From Eubacterium maltosivorans (GTDB taxonomy: Bacteria > Bacillota > Clostridia > Eubacteriales > Eubacteriaceae): a stretch of DNA of 64,000 nucleotides. The stretch is from positions 4,204,349 through 4,268,348 of the forward strand of contig NZ_CP029487.1 in NCBI RefSeq assembly GCF_002441855.2, read 5' to 3'. The translations under genes and the position numbers were made by a program. Of this stretch, positions 1 through 8,557 are shown piece after piece. The notes under the pieces are model-generated. The model saw only the letters and a program-made list of their open reading frames with translations. It was not told where the DNA came from and made no database searches. Numbering within the stretch: position 1 is the first letter of the stretch; each line of letters opens with the position of its first letter.

Positions 1-2478
1 CCGGGCGTAAGTGTCAAGCAGGCTGTCGATTTTCTCATGGTACATCGGGTCTACCCGTTGTTTCTGCCTTTCTGCAAGCTGTACGGCTTCATCTACATAG
101 TGCCTGTATTCAGCCGTCGCGCTGCCTTGCTTATAATCAGAAAAGCTGTTCATATCCTTTGCACGTTTGGCGGCAGCTTCATTGATTGTGTAATAAGGTG
201 CGGCGGGGGCTGCCTGTCCCGGCTGTGTAGTCTGCGGTGCTTCGCTGTTTGCGCCTGTATCAGCTTCCGGCTCGGTCTGTGCTTCTTTTTCCTGTACCGG
301 GGCTGTTTCTTCGGGAAGCTCCGGCGCGGCTGCTTCTGCTTCGGGCTGTATGGTAGCTTCCTGTGGGGTCTGTGCCTGTTCGGTGGTCTGTTCCTTATCC
401 TGTGCCTTTTGGATTTCTGCAAAATGTCCGTCTATGGTATCAATCAGACTTGCGGCGGTGCTGCGGATTGTTTCAAGAGAGCCTTTCAGTTCTGCAAGTT
501 CTTTTCCGCTGCTCCACCCGGCGATATACCCAAAAGAATAGTCGGACGTATCAAGCCCGTAATGTTGACAGACCGCATAGGCAACGCTTTCCGCCTGTAC
601 CTCGCGGGTGCGGCGGTCGGGACGTTCCGGCGCGTCTTTGTCTATGTCATGGAGTGTTGCATGGGCGATTTCATGGATTGCGGTCTTGATGTTCTGCAAT
701 TCGTCCATACCCTCGTTGATAGAGATACGCTTTTCCTCATAATTGCAGCGTCCTTTTACGCCGCCGCTTAGTGCTTCAAATCCCATAGCAAACGGGGAAG
801 TCCTTTCAAGGGCAGCGAAAAAATCCTGATACTGTTCCACGTCGCCCGTAAGCTCCTTTATCCCAAGGTCGGGCAACTCCTTACCCTCGGTCTGCGACAC
901 GTCAAAAACAGATACCACACGAAAGGCGGGGATTTGGATTTCCTTTTCCTCGGTAACGGCTTTCCCGTTCTTATCGAAAACAGGCTTTTGCGTGTCCGGG
1001 TCGATTTTTTCCACCTGTTTCTTAACGGTAAAGGGCGCGGGCGCAAGTATCTTGATAGCTTTTTCTCCCGGCTTTACATGGCGGTCAAATTCCTTTTCCC
1101 ATTGTTTATAGCCTTTTACAAGGTTGCCGCCCTGCATGGCGATAAGGATTGTATTGTTTAGGCTGTAATCATGGAATTTAGACATAGTACGCAGATAGTC
1201 GGCGTAACGGTCGCTTTCATAAATCCCCAAAATGCCCTGTTCCAGTCGGTCGGTAATCTCTTTCATTTTGTCGGCGGGCTTTTCGGAAGATAGGATAATC
1301 GGGAGAACCGGGGGCTGCTCTGTGGCAGTGGTCGGTATGGCTGCGGCAGCGTCAAGGTCTGCCTGTTCCTGCGGCTGCGGCGTTACCCGGTATTCCTCCG
1401 GCACGTCGCGCCCGTCATACCACTGTGTAAAGGTGTTGCGGTTGTTGTAGATATATCCCTGCTCGGTAAATCTGCCCCCGTCATTGATAGCAGCGTCCCG
1501 CCCGTATTCCTCATACATGAAATAATTTTTTGCTTCTTCCGGCAGCTCCAACTCGTCCAGTTCTTCAATCAGATAATGCCCGTAATCTTCCTCGGTTTTT
1601 ACGGACGGATAAATCCAGTAACAGTCAAGGTTTTGTGCAAGGTTTATAATGTCCTGCAAGTCCCTTGTATGGTCGCCGTATGTGATAGCCGCAGCAAATT
1701 TTTCCCGGTCGTCGTCAAACTGCATTTTCAAAAGTTCGCTCAAATAGTTCAGTTCGTCAAGGCTTTCAAGCTCGGTCAATTTCCCTGCCAGTCCTGCAAT
1801 AGAGGACTGGTATTCTGTGATATGCAGTTCCCCGTAGTTTTTGCCGTCTATCCCGATACGGTCAAAGACTTCTTTCAAATGCTCGGCAGTCGTGGGGAAT
1901 GATACCCATTCGCCCGCAGGTCTGCCCTCGGTGTACTTTCCAAGATTAGAAAGATACCCGCTTAAAATCGTTTCTGCCATGCGTTCACTCCTTTCGTTTT
2001 CAATCATGCGGTGCATAAGTTCGTAGTCCTCTATGCTCATGCTCCCGTCAAATAGATAGGGGTCGGGTTCTTCGCCGTCCCGGTAGGCTTTTTCAGAGAA
2101 AGGCAGCCCCGCAGCGTGGGCGGCGGCTCTTGCTTCCTCGATAAGCTCCGGCGGCAGCCTGTCGTCGTGGGCTTCGATAAATTCCCCGATATTGCTATAT
2201 CCGTTTTCGTAGTGGCGACGCACCCCGGCGGTCAGTTCGTCAAGGTTCCTGTCCTCGCCAAGATAGCCGGAATAATAGCCGTTTACCACAACGGCGGCAG
2301 GGTCAGCCTGCTTGATTTCTTCCATGCGGCTTCTGTCCTCCGGGTAAAGGTAGTCGCCCATTTCAAGGTGGAAATATTCGGCGTTCCAAGAACGTCCCGT
2401 TTTCCAAAACGTCACCCAAGCGATACCGTCCCGTAATTCTTCTTGATAGTCCTTTACGGTGTCCCGTAAACTTGCCAT
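1..2478 (-). CDS. ArdA-ArdC antirestriction fusion protein, 3' end cut by window
   Basis: Large ICE-encoded protein, open from an ATG at 2478 (preceded by GGAGG) to the window edge, at least 826 residues. After an N-terminal segment typical of Tn1549 elements comes an ArdA-like region (about residues 175-300) of the type that mimics DNA and blocks type I restriction. Next is an ArdC-type N-terminal ssDNA-binding domain (about 420-540), then a zincin-like part with HEIAH at about 602-606, the expected metal site of ArdC-type proteases. A Gln/Glu/Pro/Ala-rich linker leads to a C-terminal charged tail. The presumed role is protecting incoming single-stranded ICE DNA from restriction during conjugation. 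Domain limits are read by eye; the C terminus is unknown. Confidence 0.75.
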   Translation of the reverse strand, partial: MASLRDTVKDYQEELRDGIAWVTFWKTGRSWNAEYFHLEMGDYLYPEDRSRMEEIKQADPAAVVVNGYYSGYLGEDRNLDELTAGVRRHYENGYSNIGEFIEAHDDRLPPELIEEARAAAHAAGLPFSEKAYRDGEEPDPYLFDGSMSIEDYELMHRMIENERSERMAETILSGYLSNLGKYTEGRPAGEWVSFPTTAEHLKEVFDRIGIDGKNYGELHITEYQSSIAGLAGKLTELESLDELNYLSELLKMQFDDDREKFAAAITYGDHTRDLQDIINLAQNLDCYWIYPSVKTEEDYGHYLIEELDELELPEEAKNYFMYEEYGRDAAINDGGRFTEQGYIYNNRNTFTQWYDGRDVPEEYRVTPQPQEQADLDAAAAIPTTATEQPPVLPIILSSEKPADKMKEITDRLEQGILGIYESDRYADYLRTMSKFHDYSLNNTILIAMQGGNLVKGYKQWEKEFDRHVKPGEKAIKILAPAPFTVKKQVEKIDPDTQKPVFDKNGKAVTEEKEIQIPAFRVVSVFDVSQTEGKELPDLGIKELTGDVEQYQDFFAALERTSPFAMGFEALSGGVKGRCNYEEKRISINEGMDELQNIKTAIHEIAHATLHDIDKDAPERPDRRTREVQAESVAYAVCQHYGLDTSDYSFGYIAGWSSGKELAELKGSLETIRSTAASLIDTIDGHFAEIQKAQDKEQTTEQAQTPQEATIQPEAEAAAPELPEETAPVQEKEAQTEPEADTGANSEAPQTTQPGQAAPAAPYYTINEAAAKRAKDMNSFSDYKQGSATAEYRHYVDEAVQLAERQKQRVDPMYHEKIDSLLDTYAR

Positions 2479-2641
2479 GTGTAACCTCCTTTCCAAAGGG
2501 CAGCGCGGACGCTGCATGTTCCGGTTTCATCATTCAGTACCCCGCGCCCGCGTTTTTGCCAAAGATTTTATAGATTTTTTCAAGATTTCAGAGGGTAAAA
2601 CCCTCCACAAAACAGAGGGTTTGGGACACTTCCCAACAAGC

Positions 2642-2681
2642 AAAAATCCCCGCCGTTCTCGGTAGAGAAAGCAGGGATTTT
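2642..2681 (-). terminator. Intrinsic terminator after topB
   Basis: An inverted repeat with arms AAAATCCC and GGGATTTT plus an inner TTCTC/GAGAA pairing is followed on the minus strand by a run of T. It separates topB from the downstream ArdA-ArdC gene, so that gene may be read through or have its own promoter in the roughly 160-bp gap. Confidence 0.6.
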
Positions 2682-2719
2682 ACGGAAAAGGGTACTCTTT
2701 TCCTATGCTTGCTATTCAG

Positions 2720-4810
2720 TTATTTTTTCTTCGGTAGTTCAATGCGGTAGTTGACATATTTCCCGCCCGTATCAGCCAATACGATAGTTCCGTCGTAGGT
2801 TTTGCCCGTCTTTGGGGAATAGAGCTTTTTCACATTTACCTTGCCGGATTTTAAGAGTGCAGCGGCAATCTTTGGGGTAAAGGTTACTTTTCGTTCTTCA
2901 AAGAAACGGTCATTTTTCCACATGGTAAAGATACATTCCTTATTACTGCAATAGTAGTTTTTCTTTCCCTCATAGACAGGAGAACCGCAGCGGGGACATT
3001 TCCCAAGCTCCGGCTTTTCCTCTTTGAAACGCCCCTTGTCAGCTTCGGAAAGAAACGGATAGGTCTTTACCAATTCCCGCGCCATATCCTCGATACCCTC
3101 CATAAATGCGGCGGGTTCTGCCTTGCCTTTTGCAATCTGCGTCAGATTGTTTTCCCATTCTGCGGTAAGCTGCGGGCTTGTCAAGGTGTCCGGCAGGACG
3201 CACACAAGGTTGATACCGTCCTTTGTGGGAAGTAGCTGCTTGCCTTTTCGCTCCACAAAACCGCCCTTTACCAGTTTTTCAATGACGGCGGCGCGGGTGG
3301 CGGGAGTTCCAAGCCCTTTGCGTTCTGCGTCCGGGTCGGTGTCCTCGCTTCCGGCGCGCTCCATAGCAGAGAGCAGCGACGCTTCGTTGTGAGGTTTTGG
3401 CGGTGTTGTGTCATGCTCCGTTACCGTTGCCGCCGAATTTTCAAAGGTCTGTCCCTCGGTAAATGGCGGCAGGGTCTTTTCTGTGTCGCTGTCTGCGTCG
3501 TCCGTTTCGGGCTTGTTCTTTAAGGCTGCCCGATAGCGGCGGTCAAGTTCTTTCCACCCGTCGGACAGTACCCTTTTTCCCCTTGCGGTAAAGGACTGTC
3601 CGGCACATTCAAAGATTGCCGTAACCGCTTCAAAGGTATGCGGTGCGGCGGTCGCCATGAGCAGACGCGCCCCGGCAAGGGTAAGGATATTCCTTTCGCT
3701 TTCCGGCAGCGCAGCAAGGTCGGTCTTTGAAAGCTCCATAGTCGGGATAATGGCATGGTGGTCTGATACCTTTTTACTGTTCAGCACCTTTGCAAGCTCC
3801 GGCGTGAAGTCTTTTCCCGCCATAAAAGAAAATTTCCCACAAAGCAGCTTGATAATGCCCGCCGCTGTGTCGCCCATGTCGTCGGTTAGAAATGCGCTGT
3901 CGGTTCTCGGATAAGTAAGCAAACGCTTTTCATACAGGGCTTGTGCAAGGTCAAGGGTCTGCTTTGCGGTATAACCGAACAGGCGGTTTGCTTCCCTCTG
4001 TAAAGAAGTAAGGTCAAAGAGCTTCGGCGGGGCTGCGGTCTTTTTCTCTTTCACAAGGGAAGTACAGACTGTCCGCGATGCTTCGCAAGTCGTTTTTAAT
4101 GCGTCGGCTTCTGCCTTATCTGAAATTCTTTCACTTGCAGCTTCCGCGCCGGATAAGGCAAGGCGCACATGGTAGTATTTTTCTTTCTTGAAAGTGGTAA
4201 TCGCTGCGTCCCGGTCAACAAGCATTTTTAAGGTCGGGGTCTGTACGCGCCCCACGTTCAAGGTATGATTGTAAAGGACAGAGAAAAGGCGGGTGGCATT
4301 GATACCAATTAACCAGTCAGCCTTTGCCCTGCATAATGCGGAAGCAAAGAGCGCGTCGTATTCCTCGCCGTTCTTCAGACGGGAAAAGCCCTCTTTGATT
4401 GCGCTGTCCTCCATAGAGGAAATCCAAAGGCGGCGCATAGGTTTCTTGCAGCCCGCCATTTCATAAACAAAACGGAAAATGAGTTCACCCTCGCGCCCTG
4501 CGTCGCAGGCATTGACGACTTCGGAAACATCTGCCCGGTGTATAAGCTCCTTTAAGGTCTTGAATTGCTTTTCCTTGTCAGCCGCAACGGTGTACTTCCA
4601 TTCCTGCGGCAAAATCGGTAAGCTGTCATAGCTCCACTTTTTATACTGTTCCCCGTAGGCGGCAGCTTCCGCAAGCCCTACCAAATGTCCCACGCACCAA
4701 GAAACGATATAGCCGCTTCCTGTGAGAAATCCGTCTTTCTTTTCCTTTGCCCCAAGTACGGCAGCTATTGTCTGCGCTACACTGGGCTTTTCTGCGATAA
4801 CTAAAATCAA
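2720..4810 (-). CDS. topB: DNA topoisomerase III, ICE-type (TopB)
   Basis: Type IA topoisomerase that passes single strands to unlink DNA; in conjugative elements it probably resolves transfer or replication intermediates. The N-terminal Toprim domain begins ILVIAEKPSVAQ, and DAGREGE supplies the acidic metal-binding residues. LLTYPRTDS contains the catalytic tyrosine, and a C-terminal zinc ribbon starts CPRCGSPVYEGK. About 696 aa, normal for plasmid/ICE TopB. The open frame extends to 4846, but the better start is a TTG at 4810: it sits 5-7 bases after AAAGGAGG and gives the usual family N terminus MILVIAEKPS. It is transcribed after the TfoX-like gene, from which a terminator separates it. 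Confidence 0.93.
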   Translation of the reverse strand: MILVIAEKPSVAQTIAAVLGAKEKKDGFLTGSGYIVSWCVGHLVGLAEAAAYGEQYKKWSYDSLPILPQEWKYTVAADKEKQFKTLKELIHRADVSEVVNACDAGREGELIFRFVYEMAGCKKPMRRLWISSMEDSAIKEGFSRLKNGEEYDALFASALCRAKADWLIGINATRLFSVLYNHTLNVGRVQTPTLKMLVDRDAAITTFKKEKYYHVRLALSGAEAASERISDKAEADALKTTCEASRTVCTSLVKEKKTAAPPKLFDLTSLQREANRLFGYTAKQTLDLAQALYEKRLLTYPRTDSAFLTDDMGDTAAGIIKLLCGKFSFMAGKDFTPELAKVLNSKKVSDHHAIIPTMELSKTDLAALPESERNILTLAGARLLMATAAPHTFEAVTAIFECAGQSFTARGKRVLSDGWKELDRRYRAALKNKPETDDADSDTEKTLPPFTEGQTFENSAATVTEHDTTPPKPHNEASLLSAMERAGSEDTDPDAERKGLGTPATRAAVIEKLVKGGFVERKGKQLLPTKDGINLVCVLPDTLTSPQLTAEWENNLTQIAKGKAEPAAFMEGIEDMARELVKTYPFLSEADKGRFKEEKPELGKCPRCGSPVYEGKKNYYCSNKECIFTMWKNDRFFEERKVTFTPKIAAALLKSGKVNVKKLYSPKTGKTYDGTIVLADTGGKYVNYRIELPKKK

Positions 4811-4830
4811 TGATAAATCCTCCTTTCGGG

Positions 4831-4864
4831 TAAAAGAAAAGAGCAACCGATTTTTCGATTGCTC
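4831..4864 (-). terminator. Intrinsic terminator after TfoX-like gene
   Basis: On the minus strand GAGCAATCGA pairs with TCGGTTGCTC around an A-rich loop and is followed by TTTTCTTTT. It lies between the TfoX-like gene and the topB ribosome binding site. Confidence 0.7.
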
Positions 4865-4930
4865 CTACAAGTGATTGTATAAAATTGTGCGATATGAAAT
4901 AGTAAAATAATTTGACAAACCGGAAGTTGT

Positions 4931-5251
4931 TTATTTCTTCTTTTTCGGTTTTGGGGCTGGCAGTTCATCATACATTGCATGAAACAAGCCTGTCAAAAAT
5001 TCCTTATTATCAACTTCATCTACCAACAACATCTCTTTTGCTCCCTCATAGGGTAATTCATACGGAGCTGTCGGCATATAACTAATTGCCGATTTTACTG
5101 GTTTAACAAGTAATCTATCATCATAGATACCGCCTACAATCTTGCCACGATAATAAATAATAAATTCTCCTATCATAGCTCGATAAGTAATTTCTTCTAA
5201 CTCAGATAGCTGCCCTAAAATAAACTCTAAGTATTCCTTGCTTGATGCCAT
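4931..5251 (-). CDS. TfoX/Sxy N-terminal domain protein
   Basis: A 106-aa protein matching the TfoX_N domain: it begins MASSKEYLEFILGQL, has the typical IGEFIIYYRGKIVGGIYDDR strand-turn core, and ends in a lysine-rich tail. TfoX/Sxy proteins are competence regulators in gamma-proteobacteria; single-domain versions are common passengers in Firmicute mobile elements and their function there is unknown. The gene is noticeably more AT-rich than the surrounding transfer genes and has its own putative promoter and terminator, so it looks like a cargo cassette between the small Cys-rich protein gene and topB. Confidence 0.8.
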   Translation of the reverse strand: MASSKEYLEFILGQLSELEEITYRAMIGEFIIYYRGKIVGGIYDDRLLVKPVKSAISYMPTAPYELPYEGAKEMLLVDEVDNKEFLTGLFHAMYDELPAPKPKKKK

Positions 5252-5306
5252 ATTTCCACCTCAAATTCTTATTTGTTTAACTCTGTCATTTCCTATGGTT
5301 GGAACA

Positions 5307-5312
5307 ATTATA
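5307..5312 (-). promoter_or_regulatory. Putative -10 box for TfoX-like gene
   Basis: A perfect TATAAT on the minus strand, about 55 bases upstream of the TfoX-like start, in an AT-rich gap. No convincing -35 hexamer is visible at 17 bases. Confidence 0.4.
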
Positions 5313-5340
5313 TCATATTCCATATCGCAAGTACATCTTT

Positions 5341-5523
5341 TTATCGTTCCGTCTGTCGTTTGGTTTCCAGTTTTCTGATACAGTACCCCACACAAGGGGA
5401 CTGTCCCTTGTAAGGACAGGAAGTGCAAGCCGGGGGATAAGGAACAGGCGGCGCATTATCACGCCGCCCGTTCGGTTTCTGTATCATCATCTTTTCAAAG
5501 GGATTGTCGGTAAACAGGGTCAT
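5341..5523 (-). CDS. Small Cys-rich ICE protein
   Basis: A 60-residue protein that begins MTLFTDNPFEKMM and has a four-cysteine centre (CTSCPYKGQSPCVGYC), suggestive of a small metal-binding knuckle. Its ATG overlaps the stop codon of the DUF4366 gene as ATGA, so it is translationally coupled. Small proteins of this kind follow DUF4366 in Tn1549-type elements. The function is unknown. Confidence 0.6.
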   Translation of the reverse strand: MTLFTDNPFEKMMIQKPNGRRDNAPPVPYPPACTSCPYKGQSPCVGYCIRKLETKRQTER

Positions 5524-6248
5524 AGGGTTTCTTCCTCCGTTTCTTCATCTTCGGGAGTTTCCCCGGTATCTGTTTCCGGCTCGTCCTCGTCGTAATCCTC
5601 AAATTCAAAATCTTCAAGGTCGGTATCGCCCTTTACATTCTGCTTCGGCTTTAGAAACTTAAAGTAGTAGAACGCTGCGCCGCCACCAAGCAGGGCAAAG
5701 AGGACTAAGGCAAGCACTACACCGGGATTGCCACCTTTTTCTTTCGGTTCTTCTGGCTGCTCTGTTGGTGTTGGGGTGGGTTCTTTGCCTGTGCAGCCTG
5801 TCATACTGGTAACACATACCGGGCAGGACGTGTTTACCTTTCCGGCTTCGCATTTTTCCGTACAGTTACAGCTTTCCGGCTTTTTGGCAGCTTCGCCGTT
5901 TTCGGTCAGTGCCATAAGGTCGGCTTCGTCCACTTGATTTAGGAAATGTACGGTCTGTTCCCCCTCGGCGGCGCGGTCAATGAGGATATAGAAGTAGTTG
6001 CCGCTTTTGGTGGTAACAGTGATAAGCTGCTTATTGCCGCCGTAATCGTCAACCAGTGTTGCGTTTCCCTTTGGGGTAAGGGGCGGCGTTTCTTCTTTTT
6101 CCTCCACAATCACGCCGCTGTCATTAGTTGCGTCCTCTGCGGGCGGCTCTGTGGCTGCGCCCTGTGCATAGGCAGGGACAGAAAAACCGCCCATAAGGAT
6201 AAGGGCGGCACAAAGGGCAGTCAGGGTCTTTTTCAGTTTATTCTTCAT
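5520..6248 (-). CDS. DUF4366 family membrane-anchored conjugation protein
   Basis: Envelope protein of the ICE transfer region. It has an N-terminal signal peptide (MKNKLKKTLTALCAALILMG, ending near AYAQ), an extracellular domain with a cysteine cluster (CNCTEKCEAGK..CPVC) and a Pro/Thr/Glu-rich stalk. A single transmembrane helix (VVLALVLFALLGGGAAFYYF) precedes a very acidic cytoplasmic tail. The ATG at 6248 is preferred over 6254 because AGGAGG lies 9 bases upstream of it. It overlaps the end of DUF4315 and its stop overlaps the next start. It is probably a surface component of the conjugation machinery, but the molecular role is not established. Confidence 0.8.
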   Translation of the reverse strand: MKNKLKKTLTALCAALILMGGFSVPAYAQGAATEPPAEDATNDSGVIVEEKEETPPLTPKGNATLVDDYGGNKQLITVTTKSGNYFYILIDRAAEGEQTVHFLNQVDEADLMALTENGEAAKKPESCNCTEKCEAGKVNTSCPVCVTSMTGCTGKEPTPTPTEQPEEPKEKGGNPGVVLALVLFALLGGGAAFYYFKFLKPKQNVKGDTDLEDFEFEDYDEDEPETDTGETPEDEETEEETL

Positions 6249-6507
6249 CTGCATTTTCCTCCTGTTCTTCGTAGTCTGCGGCTTCGGTAGCGGGTGCGGC
6301 GTTCATGCCGGGAATACCGCCGCCGGACAGCATAGCGTTAAGTTCCTGCGGGGTCAGACGCATAGCTCGTACAAGCTGTACGATTTCAAGGTTTTCCGCT
6401 TCGGTTTTCTGCGCTTCCAGTCCTTTTAACTTGTTCTGATACTCTGTGATTTTCTCGCGGGTCTTTGCGATTTCCTTATTGATACGGTCGATTTTATTGT
6501 TTGCCAT
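6238..6507 (-). CDS. DUF4315 family protein
   Basis: An 89-aa protein whose first half is a highly charged coiled coil (IDRINKEIAKTREKITEYQN), followed by a LTPQELNAML motif and an acidic, alanine-rich tail. This architecture is that of DUF4315, a hallmark small protein of Tn1549/CTn elements. A GGAGA precedes the ATG at 6507. It sits between the CHAP hydrolase gene and DUF4366 and overlaps the latter by about 11 bases. Confidence 0.82.
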   Translation of the reverse strand: MANNKIDRINKEIAKTREKITEYQNKLKGLEAQKTEAENLEIVQLVRAMRLTPQELNAMLSGGGIPGMNAAPATEAADYEEQEENADEE

Positions 6508-6538
6508 AGGTCATTTCTCCTTTCTTTTTGGGGCTGCT

Positions 6539-8557
6539 TTACCAGTTCATCAGCCCGTAGCCTTTGATACATTGATAGTTAAGGTCATAGCTCTTTATCT
6601 TGCAGGCGTCGCCGGAATTGCCCTCAACGGTATAGACGCGGCTGCCGTCCCTGCCAAGCACAAGCCCCACATGGTCGGCAACGCCGTCTAAATCCCAATC
6701 GAAAAAGATAGCGTCGCCCGGTGCGATATTCTCATAGCCGCGTGCGCCCCATTGTCCCCTTGACTGAAACCAAGGGACACCCTGCCATTCGCAGCCCGCA
6801 AAGCGCGGTTCGCTTTTTCCGGCTTGATTGTAGCACCATGATACAAAACAGGCGCACCATTCCACGCGGCTGTTAAAGCCGTACCAAGACCAGTAAGGGT
6901 AGCCGCCCACATTTCCGACTTGCTGCTTTGCAAGCTCCATAAGTTCTTGATTTCCGGGGCGCGTACCGTTTACAAACTCCACGCCGCTTAAATCCTCGGA
7001 CGGGCTTCCGTCGGGAGAACCACCGCCGAAAATCAGCGGTTTGTTGCCGCTTGTTTCCAAGTAGACATGGAACATTTCAAGCTGCTGTGGCGTAAGAAGT
7101 TCCTCCGCAAGCTCGGAAATCGGCTTGTTTGTCAGTTTCACATTCAAGATGTAATACTCATAAGGGACTTCCTCGGTGGTGGTTTCCCCGGTTTCTGGGT
7201 CGGTGCTTGTTTCGGTGCGGTAACGTATTTCAACCTCCTCGGTCAGCGTCAAGGTGTACTGCATGGCAAAGATACGTTCAAGCTCTGCCTGTGCGCTCTG
7301 CGGGGTGTAGCTCTGCAAGAGGGCGGTCAAGTAAGACGCAAGTTCATGTGGGTTATGTCCGATACTGTCAAGGTCATAGCGGTATTCATCATAGCCGAGG
7401 TGGGTGTTTTCGATATTGTCAATCTCACTTTGCAGCCCGTTTTCCAATGCAGCATAGTTGTTTTCAACTGCCAAAAGGTCGCTGTCCTCGGACGTGTAGG
7501 AAGTGCCAAGCACGCCATTAGTCAAGCCCGAAAACATAGCCCCGCAAGAGGACAGCCCTGCGGAAATCATAATAAAGAGAAGCAGCGCGGCAACTGCAAT
7601 CAAAATGCCCGCCGGGTGTCTTGCCGCAAATGCGGCGGCTTTCCTCGTTTCCTCGGCGGTTTTCTTCGCCGTCTTTCTTGTGGCTTCCGCTGCGGCTTTT
7701 GCCCCTCCTTTCTTTGCCGCCTTTGCATACTGGCGTTTTATCTGCTGTTTCTGCATGAAACGGGAAAGCGGGTTAGAGGTAAGCTGCGGGTTGTCGTGCA
7801 GGGTCTTGTGATACTGGAAGTTGACGTTTGCCTTAAATGCTGCCTTTTCTGCCTTCGCTGCTTCCCGGTAGGGTTTCAGCTTATGGCTGCGGTAGCCCTG
7901 TTTTAACTTCCGCGCCCCGTATTTCGCGCCGCGCTCGGCAAGTTCCTCCGACTTATGCGCCCCCTCAACGCCGGAATTGTCTTTTTCAACCGAATGTATC
8001 TTGTTGTGGACGAAAATCCCCGCTTCCTGTGCAGGGCGGGACAGCGGGTTTCCCTTTTTGCCGCCGGGTATCGGTTTTTCCTGTTTTTCAAAGAGTAAGC
8101 GGGTCTTTGCTTTTCCTGTGGCTTCATCAAAGGTGCGCTCCTTAACCAGTTTCTTTTGCTTTGGGATAGCTGCCTTTGCCGCGTCCAGTCGGTCAGCGGC
8201 TTTGTTTGATTTCTCAATATAGCGTTCCAGTTCCGGGGCGGCAAGTTCTTCCTCGGTAAACTGCAAGCGGGAAGTGGAAGTACGCAAAGCAGTAGCTTCC
8301 TGCTCTTTTTTGACTGCCTTTTTGTTTGCCTTTCGGGTATGTGCTGCGTCAAGATGTTCTATGACGCGTTCCGCTGCGGCACTGTCCGGCTGTGAAAAGT
8401 CGCTGTCTGCTTCCCGGCTGCTGATACGCTCGGCGGTCTGCTGTGTTTCGTTGACTTCCACCACGCCGTCGCGGGTCATTTTCTGTGTGATTTTATCGCG
8501 TGGTTTTAATTGTTTGATAGTCCTGCACCTCCAATCCGCGCCCTCGCAAGGGCGCAA
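6539..8557 (-). CDS. CD1107-type mobile element protein with CHAP cell-wall hydrolase domain
   Basis: Long cytoplasmic, Lys/Ala/Glu-rich N-terminal half (about residues 1-310), then one transmembrane helix (ILIAVAALLLFIMISAGLSS). An extracellular linker region is followed by a C-terminal CHAP/NlpC-like amidase: catalytic Cys in WCACFVSWCY, His in VADHVGLVLG and a following VEGNSG. It should open peptidoglycan locally for the transfer channel. The start is unclear. A TTG at 8557 gives the longest frame, while the usual family N terminus (KQLKPRDKITQKM) begins at an ATC codon 9 bases after GGAGG, near 8517. The 5' end overlaps the methylase 3' end. Confidence 0.85.
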   Translation of the reverse strand: MRPCEGADWRCRTIKQLKPRDKITQKMTRDGVVEVNETQQTAERISSREADSDFSQPDSAAAERVIEHLDAAHTRKANKKAVKKEQEATALRTSTSRLQFTEEELAAPELERYIEKSNKAADRLDAAKAAIPKQKKLVKERTFDEATGKAKTRLLFEKQEKPIPGGKKGNPLSRPAQEAGIFVHNKIHSVEKDNSGVEGAHKSEELAERGAKYGARKLKQGYRSHKLKPYREAAKAEKAAFKANVNFQYHKTLHDNPQLTSNPLSRFMQKQQIKRQYAKAAKKGGAKAAAEATRKTAKKTAEETRKAAAFAARHPAGILIAVAALLLFIMISAGLSSCGAMFSGLTNGVLGTSYTSEDSDLLAVENNYAALENGLQSEIDNIENTHLGYDEYRYDLDSIGHNPHELASYLTALLQSYTPQSAQAELERIFAMQYTLTLTEEVEIRYRTETSTDPETGETTTEEVPYEYYILNVKLTNKPISELAEELLTPQQLEMFHVYLETSGNKPLIFGGGSPDGSPSEDLSGVEFVNGTRPGNQELMELAKQQVGNVGGYPYWSWYGFNSRVEWCACFVSWCYNQAGKSEPRFAGCEWQGVPWFQSRGQWGARGYENIAPGDAIFFDWDLDGVADHVGLVLGRDGSRVYTVEGNSGDACKIKSYDLNYQCIKGYGLMNW

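Noticed and set aside
37-771. 244-codon plus-strand ORF at the left edge
   Set aside because: Cys/Leu/Phe-rich antisense shadow of the minus-strand ArdA-ArdC gene, which has a clear ribosome binding site and domains in the other strand.
7067-7906. 279-codon plus-strand ORF
   Set aside because: Antisense to the CHAP-domain gene; low-complexity translation with no domain or initiation signal.
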